From the NCBI RefSeq assembly GCF_016792905.1, contig NZ_JAEULP010000002.1:1-48596 (forward strand): a stretch of 48,596 bases of DNA, written 5' to 3'. Shown piece after piece: positions 1 through 7,611 of this stretch. The DNA is from Tabrizicola sp. (GTDB taxonomy: Bacteria > Pseudomonadota > Alphaproteobacteria > Rhodobacterales > Rhodobacteraceae). A model generated the notes under the pieces. The model was not told the origin of the DNA and did no database searches. It worked only from the letters and a program-made list of their open reading frames with translations. The stretch's first letter is position 1. Every line of letters begins with the position of its first letter. Position numbers and translations under genes: made by a program.

Positions 1-660
1 CATGTCTTCCTGCTGAAGGACTGGATGACCTGCCGCAAGCCGGGCCGGGTGTCGACCTACGAGATCACCTCGGCGGGCCGGGCCGCCTTGAAACGGTTGG
101 TCGACGAGGAAGACCGCCGCCGCCACGGCATGGCCGAGGCCGCGACCCCCTTCGGCGACCAACATCGGGTCTGGGGCGAGCGCGAGGTGATGGACGATGC
201 CGGCCCCCGCCGTGTCCGCTACAACCTGGCGGAAAGCCCGGTGGCGCTTCTGGGGCGGCGCAAGGACCGCGACGGCAAGCCCTTCCTGGAGCCGGAACTG
301 GCGGCCGCCGCCGAACGCCTGCGCGAGGATTTCGAACTGGCGCAGATGGGACCGCGTGTCGCGCAGAACTGGGACCGCTTCCTGACGGGCGGCGACCGGG
401 GCGGTTTCCAGCCCGACAGTGGCCTCGGCGAAGGGCCGTCCACGGCGCGGTCGCGGGTTGCAGCCGCCCTGCGCGACCTCGGGCCGGGACTGGGCGACGT
501 GGCCTTGCGCTGCTGCTGCTTCCTCGAAGGACTGGAGGTCGCCGAAAAGCGCATGGGCTGGGCGGCGCGCTCGGGCAAGATCGTGCTGCGCATCGCGCTG
601 ATGCGGCTCAAGCGGCACTATGAGGAGACCTACGGAAAGTCCGGCCCGCTGATCGGCTAG
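1..660 (+). CDS. DUF6456 domain protein (5' truncated)
   Basis: The reading frame is open from the first base (His-Val-Phe-Leu-Leu...) to a TAG at 658-660, so the gene begins upstream of the window and about 220 C-terminal residues are seen. The N-terminal part reads like the end of a helix-turn-helix unit (ITSAGRAALKRL). The last ~90 residues, with the cysteine-rich LRCCCFLEGLEVAEKRMGW and a basic tail, match the DUF6456 domain of conserved rhodobacterial proteins. A DNA-binding role is inference. It converges on the LysE gene and the two stop codons share one CTAG. Confidence 0.75.
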   Translation, partial: HVFLLKDWMTCRKPGRVSTYEITSAGRAALKRLVDEEDRRRHGMAEAATPFGDQHRVWGEREVMDDAGPRRVRYNLAESPVALLGRRKDRDGKPFLEPELAAAAERLREDFELAQMGPRVAQNWDRFLTGGDRGGFQPDSGLGEGPSTARSRVAAALRDLGPGLGDVALRCCCFLEGLEVAEKRMGWAARSGKIVLRIALMRLKRHYEETYGKSGPLIG

Positions 661-1235
661 GCTGCGATCCCGCGCGCGATCAGCACTAGCGAGACCGCTG
701 CCAGCCAGATCGAGGCCAGTCGCCGCAAGACGAAGACCGCGCGCGGCTGGCCCGACCCGCCCGCACGCAGGACCGCGCCAAGCCCCGCCCAGATGGCTGC
801 AACCAGCACCACCAGCCCGGCGAAGATCGCCAGATTGGCACCAAGCCGGTCGGGCGAGGGCAGAAGCACCAACCCGAAGATCAGCGCCTTGGGGTTCAGC
901 GCGGTGGTCACGAACAAGGCGCGGCCTCCGACCGACCTTCCGCCGTCCGCCGCCTCCGGCACCCGCCACAGCTTCGCCGCCAGCACCGCCACCCAGGCCC
1001 CCGCCGCCAGTGTCACTGCCGTGCGCAGCGCGTGGTGATCAGCCAGCAGCGTCGTTCCCATCAGCGCCAGCGGCAGGACGGTCAGCAGATAGCCCGACAG
1101 TTCGGCCGGGATCAGCCGCAGCGCGCCCGGCCAGCCTCGTTCGGCCCCGGCGAGGAGCACCAGAGAATTCGTCGGGCCCGGCGTCAGCAGCAGGACCAGC
1201 ACGGCAAGGGTCAGTTCAACGGGAGACATCATCAC
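657..1235 (-). CDS. LysE/RhtB-family amino acid exporter
   Basis: A 192-residue integral membrane protein with about six hydrophobic segments. The N-terminal LLTPGPTNSLVLLAGAERG is the LysE/RhtB signature around the conserved PGP. Family members export amino acids such as lysine, threonine or homoserine across the inner membrane; the substrate here cannot be assigned. Length is close to the usual ~200 residues. Three Met codons lie at the start (MMMSPVEL), so the exact first residue is uncertain by one or two codons. Its stop overlaps the convergent DUF6456 gene in the palindrome CTAG. Confidence 0.85.
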   Translation of the reverse strand: MMMSPVELTLAVLVLLLTPGPTNSLVLLAGAERGWPGALRLIPAELSGYLLTVLPLALMGTTLLADHHALRTAVTLAAGAWVAVLAAKLWRVPEAADGGRSVGGRALFVTTALNPKALIFGLVLLPSPDRLGANLAIFAGLVVLVAAIWAGLGAVLRAGGSGQPRAVFVLRRLASIWLAAVSLVLIARGIAA

Positions 1236-1310
1236 CTCGGTTTCTGGCGGCCTGATGTCAGCTTGGCAAGGCTGCTGCCTTGATCCCTGTCAAACACGCT
1301 CGGACAAGCG

Positions 1311-1340
1311 AAAAGGGGGATGCCGCGACTGGCACCCCCC
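1311..1340 (-). terminator. Intrinsic terminator downstream of aqpZ
   Basis: On the minus strand a GGGGGGTGCC / GGCATCCCCC stem (10 positions, one mismatch, 6-nt loop) is followed directly by TTTT. It lies about 50 nt past the aqpZ stop and before the LysE start, as expected for a terminator of aqpZ. Confidence 0.6.
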
Positions 1341-1388
1341 CTTCCTCCGGGGCTTCCCCGTCCCCGGGTCGCGCACCAGCCTCCTTGA

Positions 1389-2072
1389 TCAGGCGGCGCG
1401 CGTAACTCCCATCCGGTGCAACAGGCCTGCGACTGCCCCACCGGCCAGCGGCGCCACGATGAAGACCCAGAGGTCGGCCATCGCCTTGCCACCGACGAAG
1501 AGCGCCGGCCCGAAGGACCGCGCCGGGTTGACCGAGACCCCGGTCACGTTGATCCCGACAAGGTGGATACCGGTCAGCGTCAGGCCGATCGCCAGCCCCG
1601 CCATCGCCGAAGGCGAACCCTCCTGCGTCACACCCAGGATCACGGTCACGAAGACGAAGGTCATCACCGTCTCGAACACCAGCGCCGCGCCAAGCGAGTA
1701 TTCCCCAAGATACCCCGGGCCATAGCCGTTCTGGCCAAGGCCGTTGACCGCGATGTCATAGCCCGCCTGCCCCGAGGCGATGGCATAGACGATCGCCGCG
1801 CCCAGCACCGCGCCCACCACTTGCGCGGCGACATAAGCCGCAAGGGCGCCGCCCGTCATCCTCCCGGCCATGAAGGCGCCGAGGCTGACCGCCGGGTTCA
1901 GATGCGCGCCCGAGATCGGGCCGATGCCATAGGCGGCGGCCACGATGGACAGGCCGAAGGCAAGGGCGATGCCCATCATCCCGATCTGCGCGCCCATCAG
2001 CACCGCAGCACCGCAGCCAAACAGCACAAGGATCGCCGTGCCGATCACTTCGGCAATGAATATCTTCGACAT
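1389..2072 (-). CDS. aqpZ: Aquaporin Z
   Basis: A 227-residue major intrinsic protein that forms a water channel in the inner membrane. Both NPA boxes are present (HLNPAVS, residues 57-63; VNPARSF, residues 181-187). The selectivity-filter residues of water-specific AqpZ can be recognised: Phe39, His170, Thr177 region and Arg185. The start is placed at [11 protein letters not shown] rather than the longer upstream frame because AqpZ proteins begin there and GGAG lies just before it. It is divergent from lipA. The narrow filter argues for water rather than glycerol. Confidence 0.93.
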   Translation of the reverse strand: MSKIFIAEVIGTAILVLFGCGAAVLMGAQIGMMGIALAFGLSIVAAAYGIGPISGAHLNPAVSLGAFMAGRMTGGALAAYVAAQVVGAVLGAAIVYAIASGQAGYDIAVNGLGQNGYGPGYLGEYSLGAALVFETVMTFVFVTVILGVTQEGSPSAMAGLAIGLTLTGIHLVGINVTGVSVNPARSFGPALFVGGKAMADLWVFIVAPLAGGAVAGLLHRMGVTRAA

Positions 2073-2199
2073 GGAAAGCTCCGTTCCGGATTGCACCAGA
2101 CGCAAGGGGCCACGGCGGTGTGTCACAGCCCTGTCGCGTTGCCTTGCGCGCAAAACCTGCTTATCTGGGGGACAGCCACGCGGTCAGGGGGAATTTTCC

Positions 2200-3144
2200 G
2201 TGCGCGACCTCAAGCTTCCCGAAGAACGCCACCCCGAAAAGGCGCATCGCCCGGACAACGCCCAGCCGAAGAAGCCAGCGTGGATCCGGGTCAAGGCGCC
2301 GACCTCGGAAGGCTACAAGAAGACCCGCGACATCCTGCGCGAGAAGAAGCTTGTCACCGTCTGCGAGGAGGCCGGTTGTCCGAACGTCGGCGAATGCTGG
2401 GGCCAGGGCCACGCCACCATGATGATCATGGGCGAGATCTGCACCCGCGGCTGCACCTTCTGCAACGTCGCGACCGGCAAGCCGCAGACGCTCGATGCCT
2501 TCGAACCCGGTCGCGTTGCCCATGCGGTTTCCGAACTTGGCCTTGCCCATGTCGTCGTCACCTCGGTCGACCGCGACGATCTTGACGATGGCGGGGCCGA
2601 ACATTTCGCCCAGACCATCCGCGCGATCCGCCATCGTAGTCCGGAGACAACGATCGAGGTCCTGACCCCGGATTTCCTGAAATGCCCGCCCTCGGCGCTG
2701 GAAAAGGTGGTCGAGGCGCGGCCGGACGTCTTCAACCACAACCTCGAAACCGTGCCCGGCCTCTATCACGAGGTCCGCCCCGGCGCCCGCTACTTCCACA
2801 GTCTGCGGCTTCTCCAACGGGTCAAGGAACTGGACCCGACCATGTTCACCAAGTCCGGCATCATGGTGGGCCTTGGGGAAGAACGGCCCGCCGTACTTCA
2901 GGTGATGGACGACATGCGCAGCGCCGATGTCGATTTCCTGACCATCGGCCAATACCTGCAACCGACGCCCAAGCACCATCGAGTCGCCCGCTTCGTCACG
3001 CCCGAGGAATTCAAGGCCTACGAGTCGGCGGCCTGGAGCAAGCGGTTCCTGATGGTTTCGGCCACGCCGCTGACGCGGTCAAGCTACCACGCGGGCGACG
3101 ATTTCGCCCGGATGCGCGCCGCACGGCAGGCGGGCAGGGGGTAG
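2200..3144 (+). CDS. lipA: Lipoyl synthase
   Basis: A radical-SAM enzyme that inserts two sulfurs into protein-bound octanoyl groups to make the lipoyl cofactor. Both iron-sulfur sites are intact: the auxiliary cluster cysteines Cys55, Cys60 and Cys66 ([14 protein letters not shown]) and the SAM cluster CTRGCTFC (Cys81, 85, 88). The C-terminal RSSYHAGD that supplies the conserved serine ligand is present. The start is taken as GTG at 2200, giving 314 residues beginning [14 protein letters not shown], because a CAGGGGGAA ribosome site precedes it and family proteins begin this way; the longer open frame upstream overlaps the divergent aqpZ gene. Confidence 0.95.
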   Translation: MRDLKLPEERHPEKAHRPDNAQPKKPAWIRVKAPTSEGYKKTRDILREKKLVTVCEEAGCPNVGECWGQGHATMMIMGEICTRGCTFCNVATGKPQTLDAFEPGRVAHAVSELGLAHVVVTSVDRDDLDDGGAEHFAQTIRAIRHRSPETTIEVLTPDFLKCPPSALEKVVEARPDVFNHNLETVPGLYHEVRPGARYFHSLRLLQRVKELDPTMFTKSGIMVGLGEERPAVLQVMDDMRSADVDFLTIGQYLQPTPKHHRVARFVTPEEFKAYESAAWSKRFLMVSATPLTRSSYHAGDDFARMRAARQAGRG

Positions 3145-3154
3145 GCAAACGAAA

Positions 3155-3176
3155 GGGCCACCCGGAAAGGTGGCCC
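3155..3176. terminator. Bidirectional hairpin between lipA and the barrel gene
   Basis: GGGCCACC and GGTGGCCC form a perfect 8-bp stem around CGGAAA. It sits 10 nt after the lipA stop and 23 nt before the end of the convergent gene. No strong T-run follows on either strand, so it is a likely but weak terminator. Confidence 0.55.
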
Positions 3177-3199
3177 CGTTGTGCCGACCTGGGGTCGGA

Positions 3200-4078
3200 T
3201 CAGAACTTGTACCCGACGCCGATGTCGTAGATCTCGTCCGAACCATTGGCCTTGGTGCCACCACCTTCGACGAACAGTCCGTTGCTCATGCTGTAGGTCG
3301 CCGACAGCGAATAGATGTCCGAGGCATCCTGCACCAGCAGCGCGTCGCCGCGCAGCGTCAATGACGGCATGACATCGAAGCTGCCGTACAGCCGAAGCGA
3401 GTTGGTCTTGTCCGACGTATCGAGCTGGGCCAGCGCCGCGCCGAGGTCGTAGCGATCAGCATCGTGGAAGGCCCCGATCTGCATCAGCGAAAAGTTGGTT
3501 CCCGGAGCGTTTGCATATTCGCCCGAGATGAAGAAGGTGGTCGCGCCGCTTTCATAGCGCATGATGCCTTCCACGATATCGGTATTCCCGCCGTCGTTCA
3601 GGTGATGGTAGCCCGCGCCGAACGTCAGGTTGCCCTGGGTCTGCTTCCAGGTGACGCCCGGCGTCACGCCGTTGTCGTTCCCGCTGGCGATCGAGGTGAT
3701 CGGGCCGCGCAGAAAGCCGGTTTCCAGGTCCAGCACCCGTGAGGTCGAGAACCGCGGCATCACGCGCATCGTCTCGACCAGCGGGCGCGGGGCACCCACC
3801 GAGAACTCGCCCGCGCCGGTGGACAGGACCAGTGCCGCCCAGAGGTTGGTGAAGTCGTCGCCGCTATCAAGATAGGTCGTGTCGAGCGCGGCGTCGAAGC
3901 CCAGAAGCCCACCCGACCGCCAGCTCATCCCGACGTCTCCGTCGAAGGCCCAAAAGCCGGAATCGGCGTCAAGATATTCCAGCTTCACCTCGCCGCCAAA
4001 GGAAAGGCCATTGCCATCCTGGGCGGCGGCGGGAAGCGCAGTCAGCGCGAGAATCGCGGGAAGAAGAATTCTGGTCAT
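3200..4078 (-). CDS. Outer-membrane beta-barrel (porin-like) protein
   Basis: A 292-residue protein with a clear signal peptide (MTRILLPAILALTALPAAAQ) followed by alternating amphipathic strands rich in Gly, Tyr and Asp, ending in GVGYKF. A terminal aromatic Phe is the usual barrel-assembly signal of outer-membrane proteins. It resembles the small porins of Rhodobacterales; pore function and substrate are not shown. A start 11 codons upstream (MKKHEQ) is possible, but would put charged residues before the signal peptide. The upstream region holds an 8-bp inverted repeat (4124-4149). Confidence 0.7.
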   Translation of the reverse strand: MTRILLPAILALTALPAAAQDGNGLSFGGEVKLEYLDADSGFWAFDGDVGMSWRSGGLLGFDAALDTTYLDSGDDFTNLWAALVLSTGAGEFSVGAPRPLVETMRVMPRFSTSRVLDLETGFLRGPITSIASGNDNGVTPGVTWKQTQGNLTFGAGYHHLNDGGNTDIVEGIMRYESGATTFFISGEYANAPGTNFSLMQIGAFHDADRYDLGAALAQLDTSDKTNSLRLYGSFDVMPSLTLRGDALLVQDASDIYSLSATYSMSNGLFVEGGGTKANGSDEIYDIGVGYKF

Positions 4079-4123
4079 TTCAAGGTTTCCGTGCTGCTCG
4101 TGTTTTTTCATAACTTACTTCAA

Positions 4124-4149
4124 AATTGCGGGTCCGAAAAGCCGCAATT
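4124..4149. promoter_or_regulatory. Inverted repeat upstream of the barrel gene
   Basis: AATTGCGG and CCGCAATT form perfect 8-nt arms separated by 10 nt, centred about 58 nt upstream of the ATG of the barrel gene in an AT-rich stretch. The spacing suits a dimeric repressor or activator site, but no known consensus was matched. Confidence 0.3.
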
Positions 4150-4225
4150 ATCAATATCTTGTATCAATCCGCAACAGCGCAGACAGCGGGCATACCCGGA
4201 AGCATTGCCAGGCTGCATAGGGAAA

Positions 4226-4247
4226 CGGGCGGGGAAAACCCCGCCCG
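4226..4247 (-). terminator. Terminator of the cytochrome c' gene
   Basis: CGGGCGGGG and CCCCGCCCG pair perfectly (9 bp) around a 4-nt loop; on the minus strand the stem is followed by TTTCCC. It lies about 25 nt past the cytochrome stop codon. Confidence 0.6.
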
Positions 4248-4273
4248 CCACCGAATGTCACTCGCTAAGAACC

Positions 4274-4738
4274 CTATTCCTCGGGCTGGCGATAGACCTT
4301 GTGGCAGGCCGCGCAGGCTCCGCCGATTCCGGCCATGCCGGCTTTGAGGCTGTCGAGGTCGGTGCCCGCCGCAGTCTGGAACGTCGCCGCCGCGGTGTTC
4401 AGGTCGGCGACCTTCTTCAGGAAGTCGTCCTGCGCCGTCCAGATCGCCGGAAGGGCGAAGCTGTCGGTCGCCTTCTGGTATTCCGACCCGGCAGGGAACT
4501 GGTCCATGCTCAGGACCGAGGCGATGGCCGCGATGTTTGCCGCCGCCTTGCTGGCTACCGCTGCATCATACGGGGCCTCGTCCTTGGACATGGCGCCGAC
4601 CTTGCCCATCTCGGTCGCCATCTGCAACATCAGGCCGTGCCGTGTCTCGACGGCATCGGCGAAGTGGTCTTCCTCTTCGGCAATCGCGACTGTTGCGCAT
4701 ACGGCGCTGGCCGCCGCGACCATCAGCATGAATCTCAT
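4274..4738 (-). CDS. Cytochrome c' / c556 family protein
   Basis: A 154-residue periplasmic monoheme cytochrome. The signal peptide is MRFMLMVAAASAVCATVAIA. The single heme site CAACHKVYR is at the extreme C-terminus (Cys142, Cys145, His146), the arrangement diagnostic of the four-helix cytochrome c' family. Members bind NO or act in electron transfer; which applies is unknown. The start is chosen at MRFML because GGGAG lies just upstream. It is followed on the same strand by a hairpin terminator and preceded by a diheme cytochrome on the same strand, separated by about 145 nt. Confidence 0.88.
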   Translation of the reverse strand: MRFMLMVAAASAVCATVAIAEEEDHFADAVETRHGLMLQMATEMGKVGAMSKDEAPYDAAVASKAAANIAAIASVLSMDQFPAGSEYQKATDSFALPAIWTAQDDFLKKVADLNTAAATFQTAAGTDLDSLKAGMAGIGGACAACHKVYRQPEE

Positions 4739-4882
4739 CTGCGTCTCCCTGTTTGAGGTGGCATCAGGCAATCCGATGATCCAAAGGGCGGCAATACATC
4801 GAAGGTGTATTGAGCCGCTTTACGCCTTTGGTTTATGGCAGTTCCTTGCCGACCGCGGCTTCCGTGCAAGCCGCGGCCGCGC

Positions 4883-5770
4883 TCATTCCACGCTCGGCAC
4901 GGCCAGCAGATATTCTGCCACGGCCTGCCGGTCGGTTTCCGGCAGGCGCGCCATGTTCTCCACCACATGCGCCATATGGCCGCCCACGCTGTCGAACTCG
5001 GGCGTGAAGCCGGTGGTCAGGTACTGCACGATGTCTGCCGCGCTCCACTTGAGCTTGCCGGGCGTGATGTTCGGGATCTTGCCGTCGCCCGAGGGGTTCG
5101 GCGCCCCGCCGAGCCAGCGCGCGGTGTCGAGCCCGCCCAGAAGGTTGCGCGGCGTGTGGCATTCGCCGCAATGCGCCAGCGCTTCGGCGATATAGCGCCC
5201 GCGGGTGGCCGTGGGGGTTAGGTTGCCGGGAAGCGCCCAGCTATCGGTCAGGAACATCAGTTTCCACAGCCCGAGCGACTCGCGGAGGTTGAAGGGAAAG
5301 CCCAGCTCATGCGGCTGGCTCGGGGTCGGATCGGCAGGAAGCGTCTTCAGGAAGGCGTAAAGGTCCGCCACATCCTGCATCTGCATCTTGGCATAGGAGG
5401 CATAGGGCAGGGCGGGGTAAAGGTGTTCCCCCTCGGGGTTGACCCCCCGGGTAATGGCATTGGCAAGGTCCAGAAGCGTCCAGTTTCCGATGCCGTGTTC
5501 CGGGTCCTGGCTGATGTTCGGCGCGATGAAGGTGCCGAAGTCTGACGGAAAACGCTGCCCGCCCGACAGGACCAGCTGCGCCGCGCCCTCGGCCTTGTCG
5601 GCCATGTGGCACGAGGCGCAACCGGCGGCCCAGAACACCTGCTCGCCATGGACCGGATCGCCGGTCAGATCCGCCACCGCGGCGGCGGACAGCGGTTTCG
5701 GCCGGGCCATCACATAAAGCCCCCCCGCCGCGACCAATCCCAGGACGATCAGCCAGCGCATGATCCGCAT
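4883..5770 (-). CDS. Membrane-anchored diheme cytochrome c
   Basis: A 295-residue protein with an uncleaved N-terminal membrane anchor (residues 4-21) and two cytochrome c domains, each with a heme motif: CASCH (51-55) and CGECH (200-204). Candidate axial methionines lie in the KMQM and GGHMAH stretches. The architecture is like the diheme electron-acceptor subunits of membrane dehydrogenases, but no dehydrogenase gene is adjacent, so the partner is unknown. The first ATG is preceded by GGAGAA at good spacing. An inner-membrane attachment facing the periplasm is inferred from the heme sites. Confidence 0.85.
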   Translation of the reverse strand: MRIMRWLIVLGLVAAGGLYVMARPKPLSAAAVADLTGDPVHGEQVFWAAGCASCHMADKAEGAAQLVLSGGQRFPSDFGTFIAPNISQDPEHGIGNWTLLDLANAITRGVNPEGEHLYPALPYASYAKMQMQDVADLYAFLKTLPADPTPSQPHELGFPFNLRESLGLWKLMFLTDSWALPGNLTPTATRGRYIAEALAHCGECHTPRNLLGGLDTARWLGGAPNPSGDGKIPNITPGKLKWSAADIVQYLTTGFTPEFDSVGGHMAHVVENMARLPETDRQAVAEYLLAVPSVE

Positions 5771-5828
5771 CGCACTTCTCCGTGTTCAACCTTTCGGCGA
5801 ACCTAAACGAGAGAAGGCCCGCGTCCAA

Positions 5829-6005
5829 TCACGGTTTCTGGCGTAGGCTGTTCACCGTCATCCAGTCCGGCCAGCCGATGAAATGCTCGATCCCAATGAT
5901 CACAAGGCAGATCGCGATGACCCCGAACACCAGCTTCACCCGCCCGGCCGAGGGCGGGTTCTGCACCCAGCGCTTCGCGCGCAGAAGCCAGTGGAGCTGG
6001 TTCAT
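5829..6005 (-). CDS. Small single-pass membrane protein (58 aa)
   Basis: A short gene read from the minus strand: it begins MNQLHWLLRAKRWVQNPPS, followed by a hydrophobic segment (VKLVFGVIAICLVIIGIEHF, residues 23-42) and the tail WPDWMTVNSLRQKP. AGGGG lies 8-12 nt before the ATG. A basic N-terminus and one membrane span predict a cytoplasmic N-terminus. It lies 58 nt from the diheme cytochrome start and just downstream of the cysteine-rich protein gene, so it may be co-transcribed with either. The function is not recognised. A different-frame ORF over the same bases lacks these features and was rejected. Confidence 0.65.
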   Translation of the reverse strand: MNQLHWLLRAKRWVQNPPSAGRVKLVFGVIAICLVIIGIEHFIGWPDWMTVNSLRQKP

Positions 6006-6023
6006 CGACGACCCCTCGCGAAT

Positions 6024-6431
6024 TCACTCAGCGCAGGCGCGGGCATCTTCTGCGGTCCGGGCCTGGTAGACGCAGTCCTGCATGTCCCGCAATGTTTCAT
6101 CCATCTTCAGCGACGCATCCCGGATCGAGTTGAAGTCCCTGATCAGTTCGTTGTGCTTGTCGACAAGCGCATTGTATTCGTTCTGAAGACTGTCGTAGTT
6201 CGAAGCACAGTCCGTCAGGTGTGACTTGCAGGTGAAGCCTTCGTAGTTGCATTGGTAGGTGTCGAAGCAGGCTGCCGAACTGTCCACCACCCGGTCTCCG
6301 TAATCAAGACAGGCGGGCTCTCGTCCAATGGGGCAGGAGAACGATTGCGCGTTGGCGGCGGGGGATAGCCCCAACAGCGCGAAGGCAAGGGCGGCGAGGC
6401 GCCAGCCGCGCGTTTGACAAAGGCCCATCAT
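6024..6431 (-). CDS. Exported cysteine-rich coiled-coil protein
   Basis: A 135-residue protein of unknown function. After a signal peptide (cleavage likely near SPAANAQS) comes a region with repeated cysteines ([29 protein letters not shown]), then a heptad-like segment ([19 protein letters not shown]) and a final Cys pair near the C-terminus. The even spacing of cysteines suggests periplasmic disulfides. Its ATG overlaps the hpt stop as ATGA, so the two genes are probably translationally coupled, although no functional link with purine salvage is obvious. Confidence 0.65.
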   Translation of the reverse strand: MMGLCQTRGWRLAALAFALLGLSPAANAQSFSCPIGREPACLDYGDRVVDSSAACFDTYQCNYEGFTCKSHLTDCASNYDSLQNEYNALVDKHNELIRDFNSIRDASLKMDETLRDMQDCVYQARTAEDARACAE

Positions 6432-6973
6432 GCGCCCTCAGTGAACCGCACCTTGCCGATGAAGGGCAGGTTGCGGTTCCGTTGGGCGAAATCGATGCCG
6501 TAGCCCACGACGAACTCGTCCGGAATCTCGAACCCGGTCCAGTCTGCCTTGACCGCCACCTCCCGGCGCGAGGGCTTGTCGAGAAGCGCGCAGGTCTTCA
6601 GACGCTTCGGTTCCCGCGCCTTCAGAAGATGCAGCACATGGGAAAGCGTGAACCCGGTGTCGATGATATCCTCCACCACCAGCACGTCGCGCCCCGCGAT
6701 CTCGCCCCGCAGGTCCTTCAGGATGCGGACCTCGCGGCTGGAATGCATGGAATCGCCGTAGCTGGAGGCTTCCAGGAAATCCACCTCGACCGGCAGGTCG
6801 ATCTCGCGCACGAGGTCGGCGATGAAGACGAAGGATCCGCGCAAGAGCCCCACCACCACCAGCTTGTCGCAGCCCTGGAAATGCGTGGTGATCTCGCGTG
6901 CCAGCGCCTCGACCCGCGCCGCGATGGCCTTGGCGCTGATCATCTGGTCGATCACATATGGGCGGTCTGGCAT
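6428..6973 (-). CDS. hpt: Hypoxanthine phosphoribosyltransferase
   Basis: A 181-residue type I phosphoribosyltransferase that converts hypoxanthine (and often guanine) plus PRPP to the nucleotide in purine salvage. The PRPP-binding motif [14 protein letters not shown] is intact, as are the flexible-loop region [13 protein letters not shown] and the base-specificity segment [18 protein letters not shown] with its conserved Phe/Val-Gly-Tyr-Gly. Length matches bacterial Hpt. It is the first gene of a pair with the cysteine-rich protein through a 4-nt ATGA overlap. Confidence 0.93.
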   Translation of the reverse strand: MPDRPYVIDQMISAKAIAARVEALAREITTHFQGCDKLVVVGLLRGSFVFIADLVREIDLPVEVDFLEASSYGDSMHSSREVRILKDLRGEIAGRDVLVVEDIIDTGFTLSHVLHLLKAREPKRLKTCALLDKPSRREVAVKADWTGFEIPDEFVVGYGIDFAQRNRNLPFIGKVRFTEGA

Positions 6974-7097
6974 GGGGCGCGGTATCCGGTTGTTGCGCCC
7001 CCTTCCTAGCGTCCAAAGTCACAGTTGGCGAGGCGTGACATGTGAGCCGCTTGATCTTGGCCACGACCCGGGCCACATCTCGGCAAAAGAGACGCCG

Positions 7098-7553
7098 ATG
7101 CCCAGCCATTCCGAGACCAAGCGCCTGCCCTATACCGCCCGCCAGATGTACGATCTGGTGGCCGATGTGGCGTCCTATCCGAAGTTCCTGCCCTGGAATT
7201 CCGCCGCCCGCATCCGCTCGCGCCAGCCCATCCCGGGCGGCGAGGTGATGGAGGCGGAGCTGGTGATCAGCTTCAAGGTCTTCCGCGAACGCTTCGGCAG
7301 CCGGGTCACGCTCTGGCCCGAGGCGCAGAAGATCGACACCGAATACCTGGACGGCCCCTTCCGCCACATGCGCTCCACCTGGGCCTTCCGCGACATTCCG
7401 GGCGGATGCGAGGTCGATTTCCACGTCGACTTCGAGTTCCGCAACGCCATCCTGCAAGGGATCATCGGCGTGGTCTTCAACGACGCCATGCACCGCGTCG
7501 TCCGCGCCTTCGAACGCCGCGCGGCGGAATTGTACGGACCTGCCCCTCTCTGA
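7098..7553 (+). CDS. COQ10/RatA-like SRPBCC (START) protein
   Basis: A 151-residue START/polyketide-cyclase-fold protein. The opening SETKRLPYTARQMYDLVADVASYPKFLPWN is typical of the COQ10/RatA family, and the C-terminal helix AMHRVVRAFERRAAELYG closes the fold. Alphaproteobacterial members are usually placed with the coenzyme Q-binding COQ10 group, giving a likely role in ubiquinone handling; the RatA toxin name used for enterobacterial relatives is less likely. The start is placed at MPSHSETK after AAAAGAGA. An upstream extension overlaps the divergent hpt promoter. Confidence 0.85.
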   Translation: MPSHSETKRLPYTARQMYDLVADVASYPKFLPWNSAARIRSRQPIPGGEVMEAELVISFKVFRERFGSRVTLWPEAQKIDTEYLDGPFRHMRSTWAFRDIPGGCEVDFHVDFEFRNAILQGIIGVVFNDAMHRVVRAFERRAAELYGPAPL

Positions 7554-7559
7554 AGCGAC

Positions 7560-7610
7560 GGAAACCCCTCACACCGGCGTGAAGGCTTCACGTCCAACCG
7601 GAGGGTTTCC
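7560..7610 (+). promoter_or_regulatory. Structured leader masking the esterase ribosome site
   Basis: The bases just before the esterase ATG form an inverted repeat. GGAAACCC(C)TC at 7560-7570 pairs with GAGGGTTTCC at 7601-7610 over 10 bp with one bulged C. An inner CGTGA/TCACG hairpin lies at 7578-7592. The right arm contains the GGAGGG ribosome-binding sequence, so the fold would hide it. A regulatory role is inference; the structure could also serve as a read-through barrier after the preceding gene. Confidence 0.4.
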
Positions 7611-7611
7611 C

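Noticed and set aside
1945-2199. N-terminal extension of lipA by 85 codons
   Set aside because: The extension overlaps the divergent aqpZ start and promoter, has no family similarity and ignores the good ribosome site before GTG 2200.
5803-6027. 74-residue minus-strand frame
   Set aside because: It overlaps the 58-residue membrane protein in another frame and has no ribosome site or membrane segment.
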